From an uncultured Rhodospirillales bacterium (lineage in GTDB: Bacteria; Pseudomonadota; Alphaproteobacteria; Acetobacterales; Acetobacteraceae), in contig CAIYSR010000009.1 of NCBI GenBank assembly GCA_903928895.1, positions 1 through 48,977 of the forward strand: 48,977 nucleotides of DNA, written 5' to 3'. Positions 34,344 to 43,161 of the stretch are shown here, in pieces. The stretch's first letter is position 1; each line of letters begins with the position of its first letter. The notes under the pieces are model-generated. The model did no database searches. It saw nothing but the letters and a program-made list of their open reading frames with translations, and was not told where the DNA came from. The position numbers were made by a program, and so were the translations under genes.

Positions 34344-35867
34344 ATGGTCCCGCCAGCCGCTGCCAACCCTCCGCAGGTAAAGCACCGCGCCCTCATCACC
34401 GGCTGCGTCATGGTCGCGACCCTGATGCAGGTGCTCGACTCCACCATCGCCAACGTGGCGCTCCCCTTCATGCAGAGCAGCCTCGACAGCACCGTCGACC
34501 AGATCACCTGGGTGCTGACCTCCTACGTCATCGCCTCCGCCATCATGACCGCCCCGGTCGGCTGGATGGCCGCCCGCTACGGCCGCAAACGCCTCTTCAT
34601 CATCTGCCTGGCCGGCTTCACCCTCACCTCGATGATGTGCGGCGCCGCCCAGTCCCTGCCGCAGATGGTGATCTTCCGCATCCTGCAAGGCAGCTTCGGC
34701 GCCGCCCTGGTGCCGCTCTGCCAGGCCATCATGCTCGACATCTACCCCGTCGAAAAACGCCCCCAGGCCATGGCGATCTGGGGCCTCGGCGTCATGGTCG
34801 GCCCCATCTCCGGCCCCACCATCGGGGGCTGGCTGACCGACGTCTACAACTGGCGCTGGGTGTTCTACGTCAATCTCCCCTTCGGCCTCCTCGCCATCAC
34901 GGGCCTTGCCCTGTTCCTCCCCAAATCCTCCCCCAACGACAAGCTCCGCTTCGACTGGACCGGCTTCACCGTCCTCGGCATCGCCCTCGGCAGTCTGCAA
35001 CTCATGCTCGACCGCGGCCAGGAGCAGGACTGGTTCACCTCGCGCGAAATCGTCATCGAATGCGTCCTGGCCGCCCTCGGCAGTTACCTCTTCCTGGTCC
35101 ACATGTTCACGGCGAAAAAGCCCTTCATCCCGCCCGAGATCTTCAAGGACCGCAATTTCACCTCGGCGATGCTGATCATGGCCTCCACCGGCATGGTCCT
35201 GATGGCCAGCTCCGCCCTCCTCGCCCCCTACCTCGAAAACCTCGCCGGTTACCCGGTGCAAACCGCCGGCATCCTCATGGCCCCGCGCGGCCTCGGCACC
35301 ATGGTGGCGATGATCCTGGCCGGAAAATACGGCAGCCGCATCGACTCCCGCGTCTTCATGACCGTCGGCGTTATCGTCCTCGCCAGCACCCTCTACAGCA
35401 TGAGCAGCTGGACCCCGGACGTCTCGCAACACCAGATGCTGGTCACCCTGGTGCTGCAAGGCTTCGGCATGGGCTGGATCTTCAACCCGCTCTCGGTGAT
35501 CGCCTACGCCACCCTGCCGGCCCATTTTCGCGCCGACGGCGCCGCCCTGCTCAGCCTGTTCCGCAACATCGGCGCCGCAGTCGGCATCTCCATCACCTCC
35601 TTCTCCCTCACCCGCAATGCGCAAACGGTCCACGGCGTGCTGAGCGAGGTCGCCACCCCCTTCAACCGCCTCCTTCATGGCGGCACCCCCCTCGCCCGCG
35701 CGCTCGACCCCTCGACGATCCACGGCGCCGCCACGCTGGACCAGATGATCAACCGCCAGGCCCTCATCATCGCCTACAACGATGACTTCCTGCTGATGAC
35801 CTGGGTCACCATCCCCACCCTCATCCTCCTCGCGCTCATGCGGCGCGCCGGCCCGCCCAGGCGATAA
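34344..35867 (+). CDS. MFS drug-exporter-like transporter (EmrB/QacA, DHA2 family), second copy
   Basis: 507 residues, EmrB length, with about fourteen membrane segments. QVLDSTIANVALPFMQ, VLTSYVIASAIMTAPVGWMAARYGRKR (motif A region) and VGPISGPTIGGWL (motif C) are present. The ATG at 34344 is chosen because the protein then begins as EmrB relatives do; an upstream in-frame GTG at 34230 adds 38 residues that look non-coding. No adaptor gene is adjacent. It is different in sequence from the preceding exporter, so the pair is not a recent duplication. A bidirectional terminator follows. Confidence 0.9.
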   Translation: MVPPAAANPPQVKHRALITGCVMVATLMQVLDSTIANVALPFMQSSLDSTVDQITWVLTSYVIASAIMTAPVGWMAARYGRKRLFIICLAGFTLTSMMCGAAQSLPQMVIFRILQGSFGAALVPLCQAIMLDIYPVEKRPQAMAIWGLGVMVGPISGPTIGGWLTDVYNWRWVFYVNLPFGLLAITGLALFLPKSSPNDKLRFDWTGFTVLGIALGSLQLMLDRGQEQDWFTSREIVIECVLAALGSYLFLVHMFTAKKPFIPPEIFKDRNFTSAMLIMASTGMVLMASSALLAPYLENLAGYPVQTAGILMAPRGLGTMVAMILAGKYGSRIDSRVFMTVGVIVLASTLYSMSSWTPDVSQHQMLVTLVLQGFGMGWIFNPLSVIAYATLPAHFRADGAALLSLFRNIGAAVGISITSFSLTRNAQTVHGVLSEVATPFNRLLHGGTPLARALDPSTIHGAATLDQMINRQALIIAYNDDFLLMTWVTIPTLILLALMRRAGPPRR

Positions 35868-35874
35868 CCACAAA

Positions 35875-35901
35875 AAAGGCGGCGGGAACCCCGCCGCCTT
35901 T
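35875..35901. terminator. Bidirectional rho-independent terminator
   Basis: AAAGGCGGCGGG (35875-35886), loop AAC, CCCGCCGCCTTT (35890-35901). A 12-bp perfect stem with A-tract on one side and T-tract on the other sits between the convergent exporter (ends 35867) and thiolase (ends 35926), so it can stop both. Confidence 0.9.
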
Positions 35902-35925
35902 CCGCCTTCTGCGACGAATCCCGCC

Positions 35926-37128
35926 TCAGAAAATCTCGAACAACCCGGCCGCACCCATGCCGCCGCCGACGCACATCGTCACCACGCCATACTTGGCGCC
36001 GCGCCGCTTGCCCTCGATCAGCACATGCCCGGTCATCCGCGCGCCCGACATCCCGTACGGATGCCCGATGGAAATCGCGCCGCCCGACACATTCAGTCGG
36101 TCATTCGGAATCCCGAGCCGATCCCGGCAATACAGCACCTGGCTCGCGAACGCCTCGTTGAGCTCCCAGATCCCGATATCGTCGATCGACAACCCATGCT
36201 GCTTCAACAGCTTCGGCACCGCGAACACCGGCCCGATCCCCATTTCTCCCGGATCGCACCCGGCCACCGCCATGCCGCGATAGGCGCCGAGCGGCTTCAA
36301 CCCGCGCTTCGCCGCCTCCTGCGCCTCCATCAGCACCACCGCCGAGGAGCCGTCCGAAAGCTGCGAGGCATTGCCGGCAGTGATGAACTTGCCCTCGGCA
36401 ATGCGCTGCCCGTTCTTGAACACCGGCTGCAACTTGGTGAGGTCGCCCAGCACCGTCTGCGGCCGATTGCCCTCATCCATCGACAGCGTGATCTCGCGCG
36501 GGCTCGCCGCCCCGGTCGCCTTGTCCACCACCTGCATGATCGCCGTCATCGGCGCGATCTCGGCGTTCAGATATCCCGCCGCCTGCGCCGCCGCCGTGCG
36601 CTGCTGCGACTGGAACGCGTATTCGTCCTGCGCCTCGCGGCTCACGCCATACTTCTCGGCCACGATCTCGGCGGTCTCCAGCATGCTCATGTAGAGCTGC
36701 GGAATGGTCTCGACCAGCTTCGGATCCTGCGTGCGGAAACGGTTCATCTTGTCGTTCTGCACCAGTGAAATCGACTCCACGCCGCCGCCCACGGTGATGT
36801 TCATCCCGTCGAAAATGATCTCCTTGGCCGCCGTCGCAATCGCCATCAGCCCAGAGGCGCACTGCCGATCCATCGACATCCCCGCCACCGTCTGCGGCAG
36901 CCCGGCCCGCAACGCCGCCTGCCGCCCGATGTTCGAACCGGTCGAGCCCTGCTGCAACGCGCTGCCCATGATCACATCCTCGACCTCGGCCGGATCGATC
37001 CCAGCGCGGCTCACCGCATTGGCAATCGCATGGCCGCCAAGGGCCTGCGCCTGGGTGTCATTGAAAGCCCCGCGATACGCCTTGCCGATCGGCGTACGGG
37101 CGGTTGAGACGATAACGGCTTCACGCAT
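35926..37128 (-). CDS. Acetyl-CoA C-acyltransferase (thiolase)
   Basis: 400 residues. The nucleophile Cys90 is in [10 protein letters not shown], the catalytic His is in [13 protein letters not shown], and the second Cys in [13 protein letters not shown] at the C-terminus; NEAFASQV is also diagnostic. Thiolases cleave 3-ketoacyl-CoA (beta-oxidation) or condense acetyl-CoA. Whether this is FadA-type degradative or a biosynthetic acetyltransferase cannot be decided; the isolation from fadB or phaB genes gives no help. The ATG at 37128 has GGA upstream. A parS-like site is 24 bases before the start. Confidence 0.94.
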   Translation of the reverse strand: MREAVIVSTARTPIGKAYRGAFNDTQAQALGGHAIANAVSRAGIDPAEVEDVIMGSALQQGSTGSNIGRQAALRAGLPQTVAGMSMDRQCASGLMAIATAAKEIIFDGMNITVGGGVESISLVQNDKMNRFRTQDPKLVETIPQLYMSMLETAEIVAEKYGVSREAQDEYAFQSQQRTAAAQAAGYLNAEIAPMTAIMQVVDKATGAASPREITLSMDEGNRPQTVLGDLTKLQPVFKNGQRIAEGKFITAGNASQLSDGSSAVVLMEAQEAAKRGLKPLGAYRGMAVAGCDPGEMGIGPVFAVPKLLKQHGLSIDDIGIWELNEAFASQVLYCRDRLGIPNDRLNVSGGAISIGHPYGMSGARMTGHVLIEGKRRGAKYGVVTMCVGGGMGAAGLFEIF

Positions 37129-37151
37129 GATGTTTTTTCCGTTCAATGGGA

Positions 37152-37167
37152 CGTTCCACGTGAAACG
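37152..37167. promoter_or_regulatory. parS-like site (second copy)
   Basis: CGTTCCACGTGAAACG shares 13 of 16 bases with the parS consensus; the two end bases remain a C/G pair, and the essential core CACGTGAAAC is intact. It lies in the short intergenic region upstream of the thiolase gene, about 10 kb from the perfect site in rsmG. Variants of this kind are used as parS in other alphaproteobacteria. Confidence 0.7.
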
Positions 37168-37237
37168 TTAGCGCGAAGCCGCGCCTTTGTCACACCCACC
37201 CACCCCGCCGCCCGCCCGCGCAGGACAACGGGGACGA

Positions 37238-37304
37238 AAGTTTTTTGGTTCTCCTTTTCAAAAAAGAACAGCACTCCTTTTTTGAAAAAAGGAGCAAAAA
37301 ACTT
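37238..37304. repeat. Composite inverted repeat, head-in arrangement of AT-rich half-units
   Basis: AAGTTTTTTG (37238-37247) is followed by an imperfect GTTCT.../...AGAAC hairpin (37248-37269), a perfect CTCCTTTTTT/AAAAAAGGAG hairpin (37274-37294) and CAAAAAACTT (37295-37304). The hairpin plus CAAAAAACTT half-unit is the same as in the 32558-32671 element, but here the two hairpins are in the centre. It lies between the thiolase and the binding-protein genes. Confidence 0.8.
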
Positions 37305-37336
37305 CCGCCCCTGCCTCTGCCGGCCGCAGCGGTGGC

Positions 37337-38944
37337 TCATACCCGGCGGACGTTCCACGGATAGGAGGCGGAGCCATCCAGGATGCCGGTGATGTCGTTG
37401 CGCCGCACCGTGAACACCCCATACTGCCCCAGCGGCACCAGCGGCGGATCGTCGAACAACACCCTCTGATACCGGTCGAACAACGCCCGGTTCGACCCAC
37501 CCGCCGGGCTGTCCAGCCACTCCTGCGCCAACGCCTCGATCTCTGGCTTGTCGTACCAGCCGACCCACCCCTTCGCCCCCTGCCCGCGCACATACATGTT
37601 CAGCGCCGGATTGATCATCGAAACCATCGAGCCCGAGGTGTGGAACATGCTCCAGCCCCCCTTGTCCACGCTTTCGCGGTTGCTGGTGCGCTGGATCATC
37701 GTGCCCCAATCCATCGGCTGGAAATCGACATTCATCCCCAGCCGCTTCAGCAGATCGGCCATCACCGTGCCGAACGCGCCGAGCTGCGGATAGTCCATCG
37801 GCGCCATCACCACCGTGCGCTCGCCGTTGTAGCCGGACTCCGCCACCAGCTTGCGCGCCGCCGCGATCGGCAGCGCCGGCATATCCGCCTGGCCCAGCTC
37901 CACCACATCCTTCACCCCGCACGGCATCATCGCCCGGCACGTCCGCCATACATTGTGGTCGTCGCCGAATCCCGCGCGCATGAAGTCTTCCTGATCCACC
38001 GCCGCCAGCACCGCGCGGCGCAGCTTGCGGTTGTTGAACGGCGCCTGGGTCAGGTTGAACCGCGCGATCGCGTACCAGTTGTACGGGTCCTTCGCCTGCA
38101 CCGTGATCGCCTTGGACTTGCCCAGCATCTCCATCAGATCGGCCGGCGTATACTCCCACCAATCCATCTCGCCCGACTGGATCGCATTCGCCGCCGTCGC
38201 CGAATCCGGCATCGTGTACCAGGTGACCCGCTCGAAATGCGCCACCTTCCCCCCTGCCGTCCGCTCTGCCGGCTCCGCGCGCGGCACATATTTGTCGAAC
38301 CGCGCATAGGCCGCCCGGCTGCCCGGATTGAACTCCTCGGGCAGGAACCGGTATGGCCCGCTCCCCGTCGCATCCTTCACCGCGGTATAGGCATCCGTAG
38401 TGGCGAACCGCTCCGGCATCACGAAGCAGGTCAACGCCCCCACCCGCGACAGCGCCACCAGCAAATGCGGAAACGGCTTCTTCAGCCGCAGCCGGATCGT
38501 CTTGTCGTCCGGCGCATCGAGCGACTCCATCACCTCGGCGACGAGCTGCCCGAACGAATCCCGCTTCCACCACCGCCGCATCGAGGCCACCGCGTCGCGC
38601 GCCAGCACCGGCGCCCCGTCATGGAACCACAACCCGTCGCGAAGGGTGAAGCGCCACTCCCGCCCATCATCTGAAACCGTATGGCCGCTCACCATCTGCG
38701 GCCGCGGGCTGAAATCCTGCCCGATCCCGTACAACGTGTCATAGACATGGTAGGCGTGATTGAGCGTCACCAGCGATGCCGTCCAGATCGGATCCAGCAC
38801 CGTCAGCCCGACGGCCGAAATGAACCGCAACTCCCGCGGGTCGCGCTTCTGGGCGAATCCTGGCCGGACCCCGCCGGCGGCCATCCCCGCGCCGGCGAGC
38901 AGGGCACGGCGCGGCAACGCCAGGCGAGAGCGGATGTGGGTCAT
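37337..38944 (-). CDS. ABC transporter substrate-binding protein, peptide/solute family 5
   Basis: 535 residues. A twin-arginine-like signal (LALPRRALLAGAGMAAGG) is followed by the family 5 fold: LTVLDPIWTASLVTLNHAYHVYDTLYG, WRFTLRDGLWFHDGAPVLARDAV and the C-terminal VPLGQYGVFTVRRNDITG. These proteins deliver peptides, opines or nickel to an ABC permease. No permease or ATPase gene is in this window, so the component is orphan here. It is divergent from the amidase across about 140 bases, which hints at use of an amide-containing substrate. Confidence 0.92.
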   Translation of the reverse strand: MTHIRSRLALPRRALLAGAGMAAGGVRPGFAQKRDPRELRFISAVGLTVLDPIWTASLVTLNHAYHVYDTLYGIGQDFSPRPQMVSGHTVSDDGREWRFTLRDGLWFHDGAPVLARDAVASMRRWWKRDSFGQLVAEVMESLDAPDDKTIRLRLKKPFPHLLVALSRVGALTCFVMPERFATTDAYTAVKDATGSGPYRFLPEEFNPGSRAAYARFDKYVPRAEPAERTAGGKVAHFERVTWYTMPDSATAANAIQSGEMDWWEYTPADLMEMLGKSKAITVQAKDPYNWYAIARFNLTQAPFNNRKLRRAVLAAVDQEDFMRAGFGDDHNVWRTCRAMMPCGVKDVVELGQADMPALPIAAARKLVAESGYNGERTVVMAPMDYPQLGAFGTVMADLLKRLGMNVDFQPMDWGTMIQRTSNRESVDKGGWSMFHTSGSMVSMINPALNMYVRGQGAKGWVGWYDKPEIEALAQEWLDSPAGGSNRALFDRYQRVLFDDPPLVPLGQYGVFTVRRNDITGILDGSASYPWNVRRV

Positions 38945-39085
38945 GGCGTGGTGTCTCCCGTTGGTGGCGGCGTTCTGGGGGCCGCGTCTTCGCCAAGCAT
39001 GCAACGCCGGATGCCCAGCCGGCAACCGTTTCCCCATCGCCCATCCCCGTGCACACTGCCCCCGACCCCACCGCGGAGGACCCCG

Positions 39086-40396
39086 ATGCCCAGCTTCCTC
39101 GCCAAGCTTCAGCACGCCTCCCCCCGCGCCCTGCTGGAGGCCTGTCTCGCCACCATCGAGGCCCGCGAACCTGAGCTTCACGCCTTCGTCGCCCTCAACC
39201 CCGAGGGCGCCCGCGCCGCGGCCGACGCCGCCACCGCCCGCCGCCAGGCCGGCCGGCCGCTCTCCCCCATCGACGGCCTCCCCATCGCGGTCAAGGACCT
39301 CATCGAAACCGCCGACCTGCCGACCCGCTTCGGCTCGGCCGCCTTCGCCCACACCCCCCCGCCCCGGCGCGACGCCGCCCCCATCATGGCGCTGCGCGCC
39401 GCCGGCGCCATCATCCTCGGCAAAACCGTCACCACCGAATTCGGCGTCGGCGGCCCCGGCCCCACCCGCAACCCGCACGACCCCACCCGCACCCCCGGCG
39501 GCTCCTCCTCCGGCTCCGGCGCCGCCGTTGGCGCCGGCATGGTCCCCGTCGCGCTGGGCACCCAGGTCGGCGGCTCCGTCCTGCGCCCCGCCAGCTTCTG
39601 CGGCACCATCGGCCTCAAACCCACCTACGGCGCCCTCAACCGCGGCCAGCTCAGCGACCAGTACAGCCAGAACTGCCTCGGCATCCTCGCCGCCGACCTC
39701 TCCGACCTCTGGGCCGTCGCCCACGAAATCGCCCAGCGCGTCGGCGGCGACCCCGGCCATATCCCCTTCAACGCCGGTCCCACCCCCGGCTTCCCCCACC
39801 GCCCCACCACGCTGGCCGTGCTGGAGACCGCCGGCTGGCCCATCGCCGACGAATCGGCCCGAAGCGCCCTCCACCGCCAACTCGACCACCTCTCCGCCCG
39901 TGGCGTCCGCCTCATCGACCGCGCCTCCTCCCCCCGCGTCGCCCATCTCGAAACCCTCATCGCCGACGCCGGCGACATCTCCACCGGCATCAACGGCTGG
40001 GAATCGCTCTGGCCCATCGGCGAAATCGCCGACCGCCTCCCCGGCAAACTCCACACCCGCACCGAGGAACTCCTCGCCACCGGCCGCGCCCTCGGCCTCG
40101 ACGGCTACATCACCCTGCTGCGCCGGCGTGACAGCCTGCGCGAAGCCCTGCTCGCCCTCGCGCCCGACATCGACGCCTGCATCACCCTCTCCGCCCCCGG
40201 CGCCGCCCCCATCGGCATCGAAACCACCGGCAACGCCGTCTTCAATGTGCCCGCCTCCGCCCTGCGCTGCCCCGCGATCTCGCTCCCGCTGCTCGAAGCT
40301 GACGGCCTCCCCCTCGGCCTGCAACTCATCGGCTTCCCCAACGCCGAACGGGCGCTGGGGTCCATCGCGAACTGGATTCTGGAAAGTGCGGTCTAA
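39086..40396 (+). CDS. Amidase signature-family hydrolase
   Basis: 436 residues. The amidase Ser-cisSer-Lys triad region is visible: Lys in IDGLPIAVKDLIETADL, the glycine/serine-rich PGGSSSGSGAAV, and the nucleophile segment TQVGGSVLRPASFCG. Members hydrolyse amides, aryl acylamides or Glu-tRNA-Gln; lack of a GatB partner and the length argue against GatA. GGAGGA lies nearby upstream of the ATG at 39086. It is divergent from the orphan peptide-binding protein, and its stop codon forms part of a stem between it and the response regulator. Confidence 0.9.
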   Translation: MPSFLAKLQHASPRALLEACLATIEAREPELHAFVALNPEGARAAADAATARRQAGRPLSPIDGLPIAVKDLIETADLPTRFGSAAFAHTPPPRRDAAPIMALRAAGAIILGKTVTTEFGVGGPGPTRNPHDPTRTPGGSSSGSGAAVGAGMVPVALGTQVGGSVLRPASFCGTIGLKPTYGALNRGQLSDQYSQNCLGILAADLSDLWAVAHEIAQRVGGDPGHIPFNAGPTPGFPHRPTTLAVLETAGWPIADESARSALHRQLDHLSARGVRLIDRASSPRVAHLETLIADAGDISTGINGWESLWPIGEIADRLPGKLHTRTEELLATGRALGLDGYITLLRRRDSLREALLALAPDIDACITLSAPGAAPIGIETTGNAVFNVPASALRCPAISLPLLEADGLPLGLQLIGFPNAERALGSIANWILESAV

Positions 40397-40499
40397 GCAG
40401 GCTTTCGCAGGACAGACCACGGATGCATTTGCAAACATCCTGCGGGCGAAAGCCAGCTTGGCTTTCACCAAGAGCGCAAACCTGAGAGGGTTTGCTTAG
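40393..40499. terminator. Multi-stem convergent terminator or structured repeat
   Basis: Strong stems fill the 99 bases between two convergent genes: GGCTTTC..GCAGGA with TCCTGC..GAAAGCC (40400-40412 with 40438-40454, one 4-base bulge), CTTGG/CCAAG (40457-40472), and GCAAACC/GGTTTGC (40476-40495). An outer pair CTAAGCA/TGCTTAG (40393-40399, 40493-40499) includes both stop codons. It probably ends transcription from both sides; no long T-tract is present. Confidence 0.55.
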
Positions 40500-41209
40500 G
40501 CCGCCCGCAGCGTCCCCTCGGGGTCCAACCGATACCCGCCGCCTTCGGTGATCAGCAGCCGCACCGAGGAAGGATCGGGCTCGATCTTCTGCCGCAGCCG
40601 GTAGATATGCGTCTCCAGCGTATGGGTGGTGACATTGGCGTTGTAGCCCCACACCTCGTTGAGCAGCACCTGCCGCGGCACCGCGGTCGCGCCGGCGCGA
40701 TACAGATATTTCAGGATCGCCGCCTCCTTCTCCGTCAGCCGGATCCGCCTGTTCTTCAACGGCTCCTGCAACAACTTCGCCGAGGGGCGGAACGTGTACG
40801 GCCCGATCGTGAAAACCGCATCTTCGCTGTTCTCGAAAATCCGCATCTGCGCCCGCAGCCGTGCCAGCAGCTCGGCGAGCCGGAACGGCTTGGCGATATA
40901 GTCGTTGGCGCCGGCATCGAGCCCGCGCACCACGTCGGCCTCCTCGTCGGAGCCGGTGAGCATGATGATCGGCACCTTGATGCCCTGCCGCCGCAGCCGT
41001 GCGCACAAATCGCGCCCGTCACCATCGGGCAGCGTGACATCCAGGATCACGGCATCGAACCGCGTCCGCCCGGCCAGGGCGGCCTCGGCCTCGGCGATGC
41101 TGCCCGCGCCTTCCGCGCTGAATTCGCCATCGACCGCCAACTGCTCGAGCAGCATGGCACAAAGTGTCTGATCGTCGTCCACGACAAGGATGGGCCGATC
41201 GCCGGCCAT
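40496..41209 (-). CDS. OmpR/PhoB family response regulator
   Basis: About 237 residues. A receiver domain carries the acidic pair in VVDDDQ, the phospho-acceptor Asp in AVILDVTLPDGDG and the Lys in YIAKPF; a winged-helix DNA-binding domain follows with RLTEKEAAILKYLYRAG and TTHTLETHIYRLRQKIE. It would bind DNA when phosphorylated by a histidine kinase, but no kinase gene is in this window. I chose ATG 41209 because AGGAAG lies seven bases upstream; ATG 41233 is the longer option. Divergent from ribA across about 240 bases. Confidence 0.93.
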   Translation of the reverse strand: MAGDRPILVVDDDQTLCAMLLEQLAVDGEFSAEGAGSIAEAEAALAGRTRFDAVILDVTLPDGDGRDLCARLRRQGIKVPIIMLTGSDEEADVVRGLDAGANDYIAKPFRLAELLARLRAQMRIFENSEDAVFTIGPYTFRPSAKLLQEPLKNRRIRLTEKEAAILKYLYRAGATAVPRQVLLNEVWGYNANVTTHTLETHIYRLRQKIEPDPSSVRLLITEGGGYRLDPEGTLRAA

Positions 41210-41454
41210 ACGGTGCTTCCTTTGCTCGTTCATCGTTCCGGCAGGGCGCCGGAACCGGTCTCAAATAGGCGGACGCAGCATCCGCGGCCCGATAATACAG
41301 GCCAGAGTCCAGCGTTGCACGTACTGCTAGTCGTACGATCAATAATTTTCATATCACAGATACGCGAAATAGGCGGTGCCGCCCATCCGTCATCGGCCAT
41401 GGTGGGGTGCTTGTGCAGCGGATTTCCGCCACAACCTTATGGCGGTATAGCTGG
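41210..41454. promoter_or_regulatory. Divergent region between response regulator and ribA
   Basis: The region carries a short inverted repeat CGTAC/GTACG (41320-41324 with 41333-41337) and a locally AT-rich stretch (41338-41370). No FMN riboswitch (RFN element) is visible before ribA. Promoters for both genes must be here, but I cannot place them. Confidence 0.35.
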
Positions 41455-42651
41455 ATGACGTTGGAGCTCATGAATCACGTGCCGCTGCGCGACCAGGCTG
41501 ACCCGTTTTCCCCCGGCCCCGGTGCCGGACGCGAGACCCCGCATGCCGGCACGCCGGATGGCGCGGTGCGGCGCGTGCGGGCCGTCCATCGTGCCGTGGC
41601 GGAACTCAAGCGCGGCACGCCGGTGCTGCTGCGCGGCCCCGCCCCCTTGCTGGTGCTGCCCGCCGAAACCGCAAGCGCCGCCGGGCTGCGCGATCTCGCG
41701 ACCCTTGCCGCCGGCCCCTCGCTGCTGTTGCTTGCCCCGGCGCGCGCAGCGGCGGCGCTGCAACGCCCGTTCCCGCTGACTGCCTCCGCCATCGCCATCC
41801 GCCTGACCGCGCTGCTGTCCGACCCCGCGGTGCTCCGCGCCCTCGCCGACCCCACCGCGGCGCAACTCCTGCCCGACGAGCCCATGCTGACCGAATCGCC
41901 GCCCGAGGCCGCAACCGCCCTGGCCCTGGTCAAACTCGCCCGCCTGCTGCCGGCCGCCGTCGTGGTTCCCGCACGCCCCGATGGCGTCGCCCAGTGCGCC
42001 GCGCTCGGCCTGTTGGGCGTCGAGGCGGCCGATGTGCGGGCGTTTCCCGAGCGCATGGGCCTCGGCATTCGCCGCGTGGCCGAAACCGCGGTGCCGCTCG
42101 ATGGCGCGCCCGACGCGCGCGTCGTCGCCTTCCGCGAGCCCGATGCCGGCATCGAGCATCTGGCGATCCTGATCGGCCGCCCCGACACCGTCGACGCGCC
42201 GCTGACCCGCATCCACTCGGAGTGCTTCACCGGGGACCTGCTGGGCAGCCTGCGCTGCGACTGCGGGCCCCAGCTCAAAGGCGCCATCCGCCGCATGGGC
42301 GAGGCCGGCGCCGGTGTGCTGCTCTATCTGGCCCAGGAAGGCCGCGGCATCGGCCTCGTCAACAAGCTGCGCGCCTACACCATGCAGGATCGCGGACTCG
42401 ACACCCTCGATGCCAACCGCGCCCTTGGCTGGGGCGTCGACGAGCGCAACTTCCTGCTCGCCGCCACCATGTTGACCGAGATTGGCGTCCGCCGGGTGCG
42501 CCTGCTCACCAACAACCCAGCCAAAGTGGCCTCGCTGGCGGCCTGCGGGATCGAGGTGGTGGACCGCGAGAGCCACATCTTCGCCCCCAACGGCGTCAAC
42601 GATCACTATCTGGCGACCAAGGCCGCCCGCTTCGGCCACATGTTCGACTGA
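41455..42651 (+). CDS. ribA: GTP cyclohydrolase II with long N-terminal extension
   Basis: 398 residues from ATG 41455 (41470 or GTG 41407 are alternatives). The C-terminal half is RibA: zinc ligands Cys257, Cys268 and Cys270 in HSECFTGDLLGSLRCDCG, the GTP-binding QEGRGIGLVNKLRAY and LLTNNPAKVASL. It opens the imidazole ring of GTP in the first committed step of riboflavin synthesis. The N-terminal about 190 residues are not the usual DHBP synthase domain and look like a degenerate relative of it. It overlaps the next gene by one base (TGATG), so coupled translation is likely. Confidence 0.92.
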   Translation: MTLELMNHVPLRDQADPFSPGPGAGRETPHAGTPDGAVRRVRAVHRAVAELKRGTPVLLRGPAPLLVLPAETASAAGLRDLATLAAGPSLLLLAPARAAAALQRPFPLTASAIAIRLTALLSDPAVLRALADPTAAQLLPDEPMLTESPPEAATALALVKLARLLPAAVVVPARPDGVAQCAALGLLGVEAADVRAFPERMGLGIRRVAETAVPLDGAPDARVVAFREPDAGIEHLAILIGRPDTVDAPLTRIHSECFTGDLLGSLRCDCGPQLKGAIRRMGEAGAGVLLYLAQEGRGIGLVNKLRAYTMQDRGLDTLDANRALGWGVDERNFLLAATMLTEIGVRRVRLLTNNPAKVASLAACGIEVVDRESHIFAPNGVNDHYLATKAARFGHMFD

Positions 42652-43142
42652 TGGAAGCCATCGTCCACGCCGACGGCCGCTTCGTCTTCCAGGGCCAGCC
42701 CTTCCGCTGCGCCCTCGGCAAGGGCGGCACCCGCACCGACAAGGAGGAAGGCGACGGCGCCACCCCCATCGCCGTGCTGCCGCTGCGCCGGGTGCTCTAC
42801 CGCGCCGATCGGGTGCCGATCCCGGCCTGCGCCGTGCCGAAGGAAGCGCTCGCGCCGGACGACGGCTGGTGCGACGATCCCGCCTACCGCGACTACAACA
42901 CCCGGGTGCGCCTGCCACACACGGCCCGGCACGAGGAACTTTGGCGCCGCGACGCGGTCTACGACCTGACCGGCATCCTCGGCTGGAACGACGACCCGGT
43001 GGTCCGCCGACGCGGCAGCGCCATCTTCCTTCATGTCGCCCGGCCCGACTACGCCCCCACCGAGGGCTGCATCGCGCTGGCGCTGCCCGATCTGCAAAAA
43101 ATCCTGGCCGCCGGGCTCACGGCGCTGCGGGTCCTGGGCTGA
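42651..43142 (+). CDS. L,D-transpeptidase (YkuD)-like protein
   Basis: 163 residues. The YkuD signature is [16 protein letters not shown] with His128 and the nucleophile Cys140. The N-terminus runs [28 protein letters not shown], as in this short subfamily. YkuD enzymes cross-link peptidoglycan or attach lipoproteins to it, yet this protein has no signal peptide or membrane segment, so export or activity is uncertain. The start codon shares one base with the ribA stop. It converges with the FAD-oxidase gene 20 bases away. Confidence 0.88.
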   Translation: MEAIVHADGRFVFQGQPFRCALGKGGTRTDKEEGDGATPIAVLPLRRVLYRADRVPIPACAVPKEALAPDDGWCDDPAYRDYNTRVRLPHTARHEELWRRDAVYDLTGILGWNDDPVVRRRGSAIFLHVARPDYAPTEGCIALALPDLQKILAAGLTALRVLG

Positions 43143-43161
43143 GCGGCGGCGCGCGGGCCCG

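Noticed and set aside
32755-35867. Recent tandem duplication of an exporter gene
   Set aside because: The two MFS proteins differ in most positions outside family motifs, so they are not recent copies.
33969-35954. 661-codon Glu/Gly/Asp-rich open frame opposite the second exporter
   Set aside because: Reverse complement of membrane-protein codons; no start context or motif.
41210-41454. FMN riboswitch before ribA
   Set aside because: The conserved RFN words (AGGGCGGGGTG-like and ACCGGCGGT-like) are absent.
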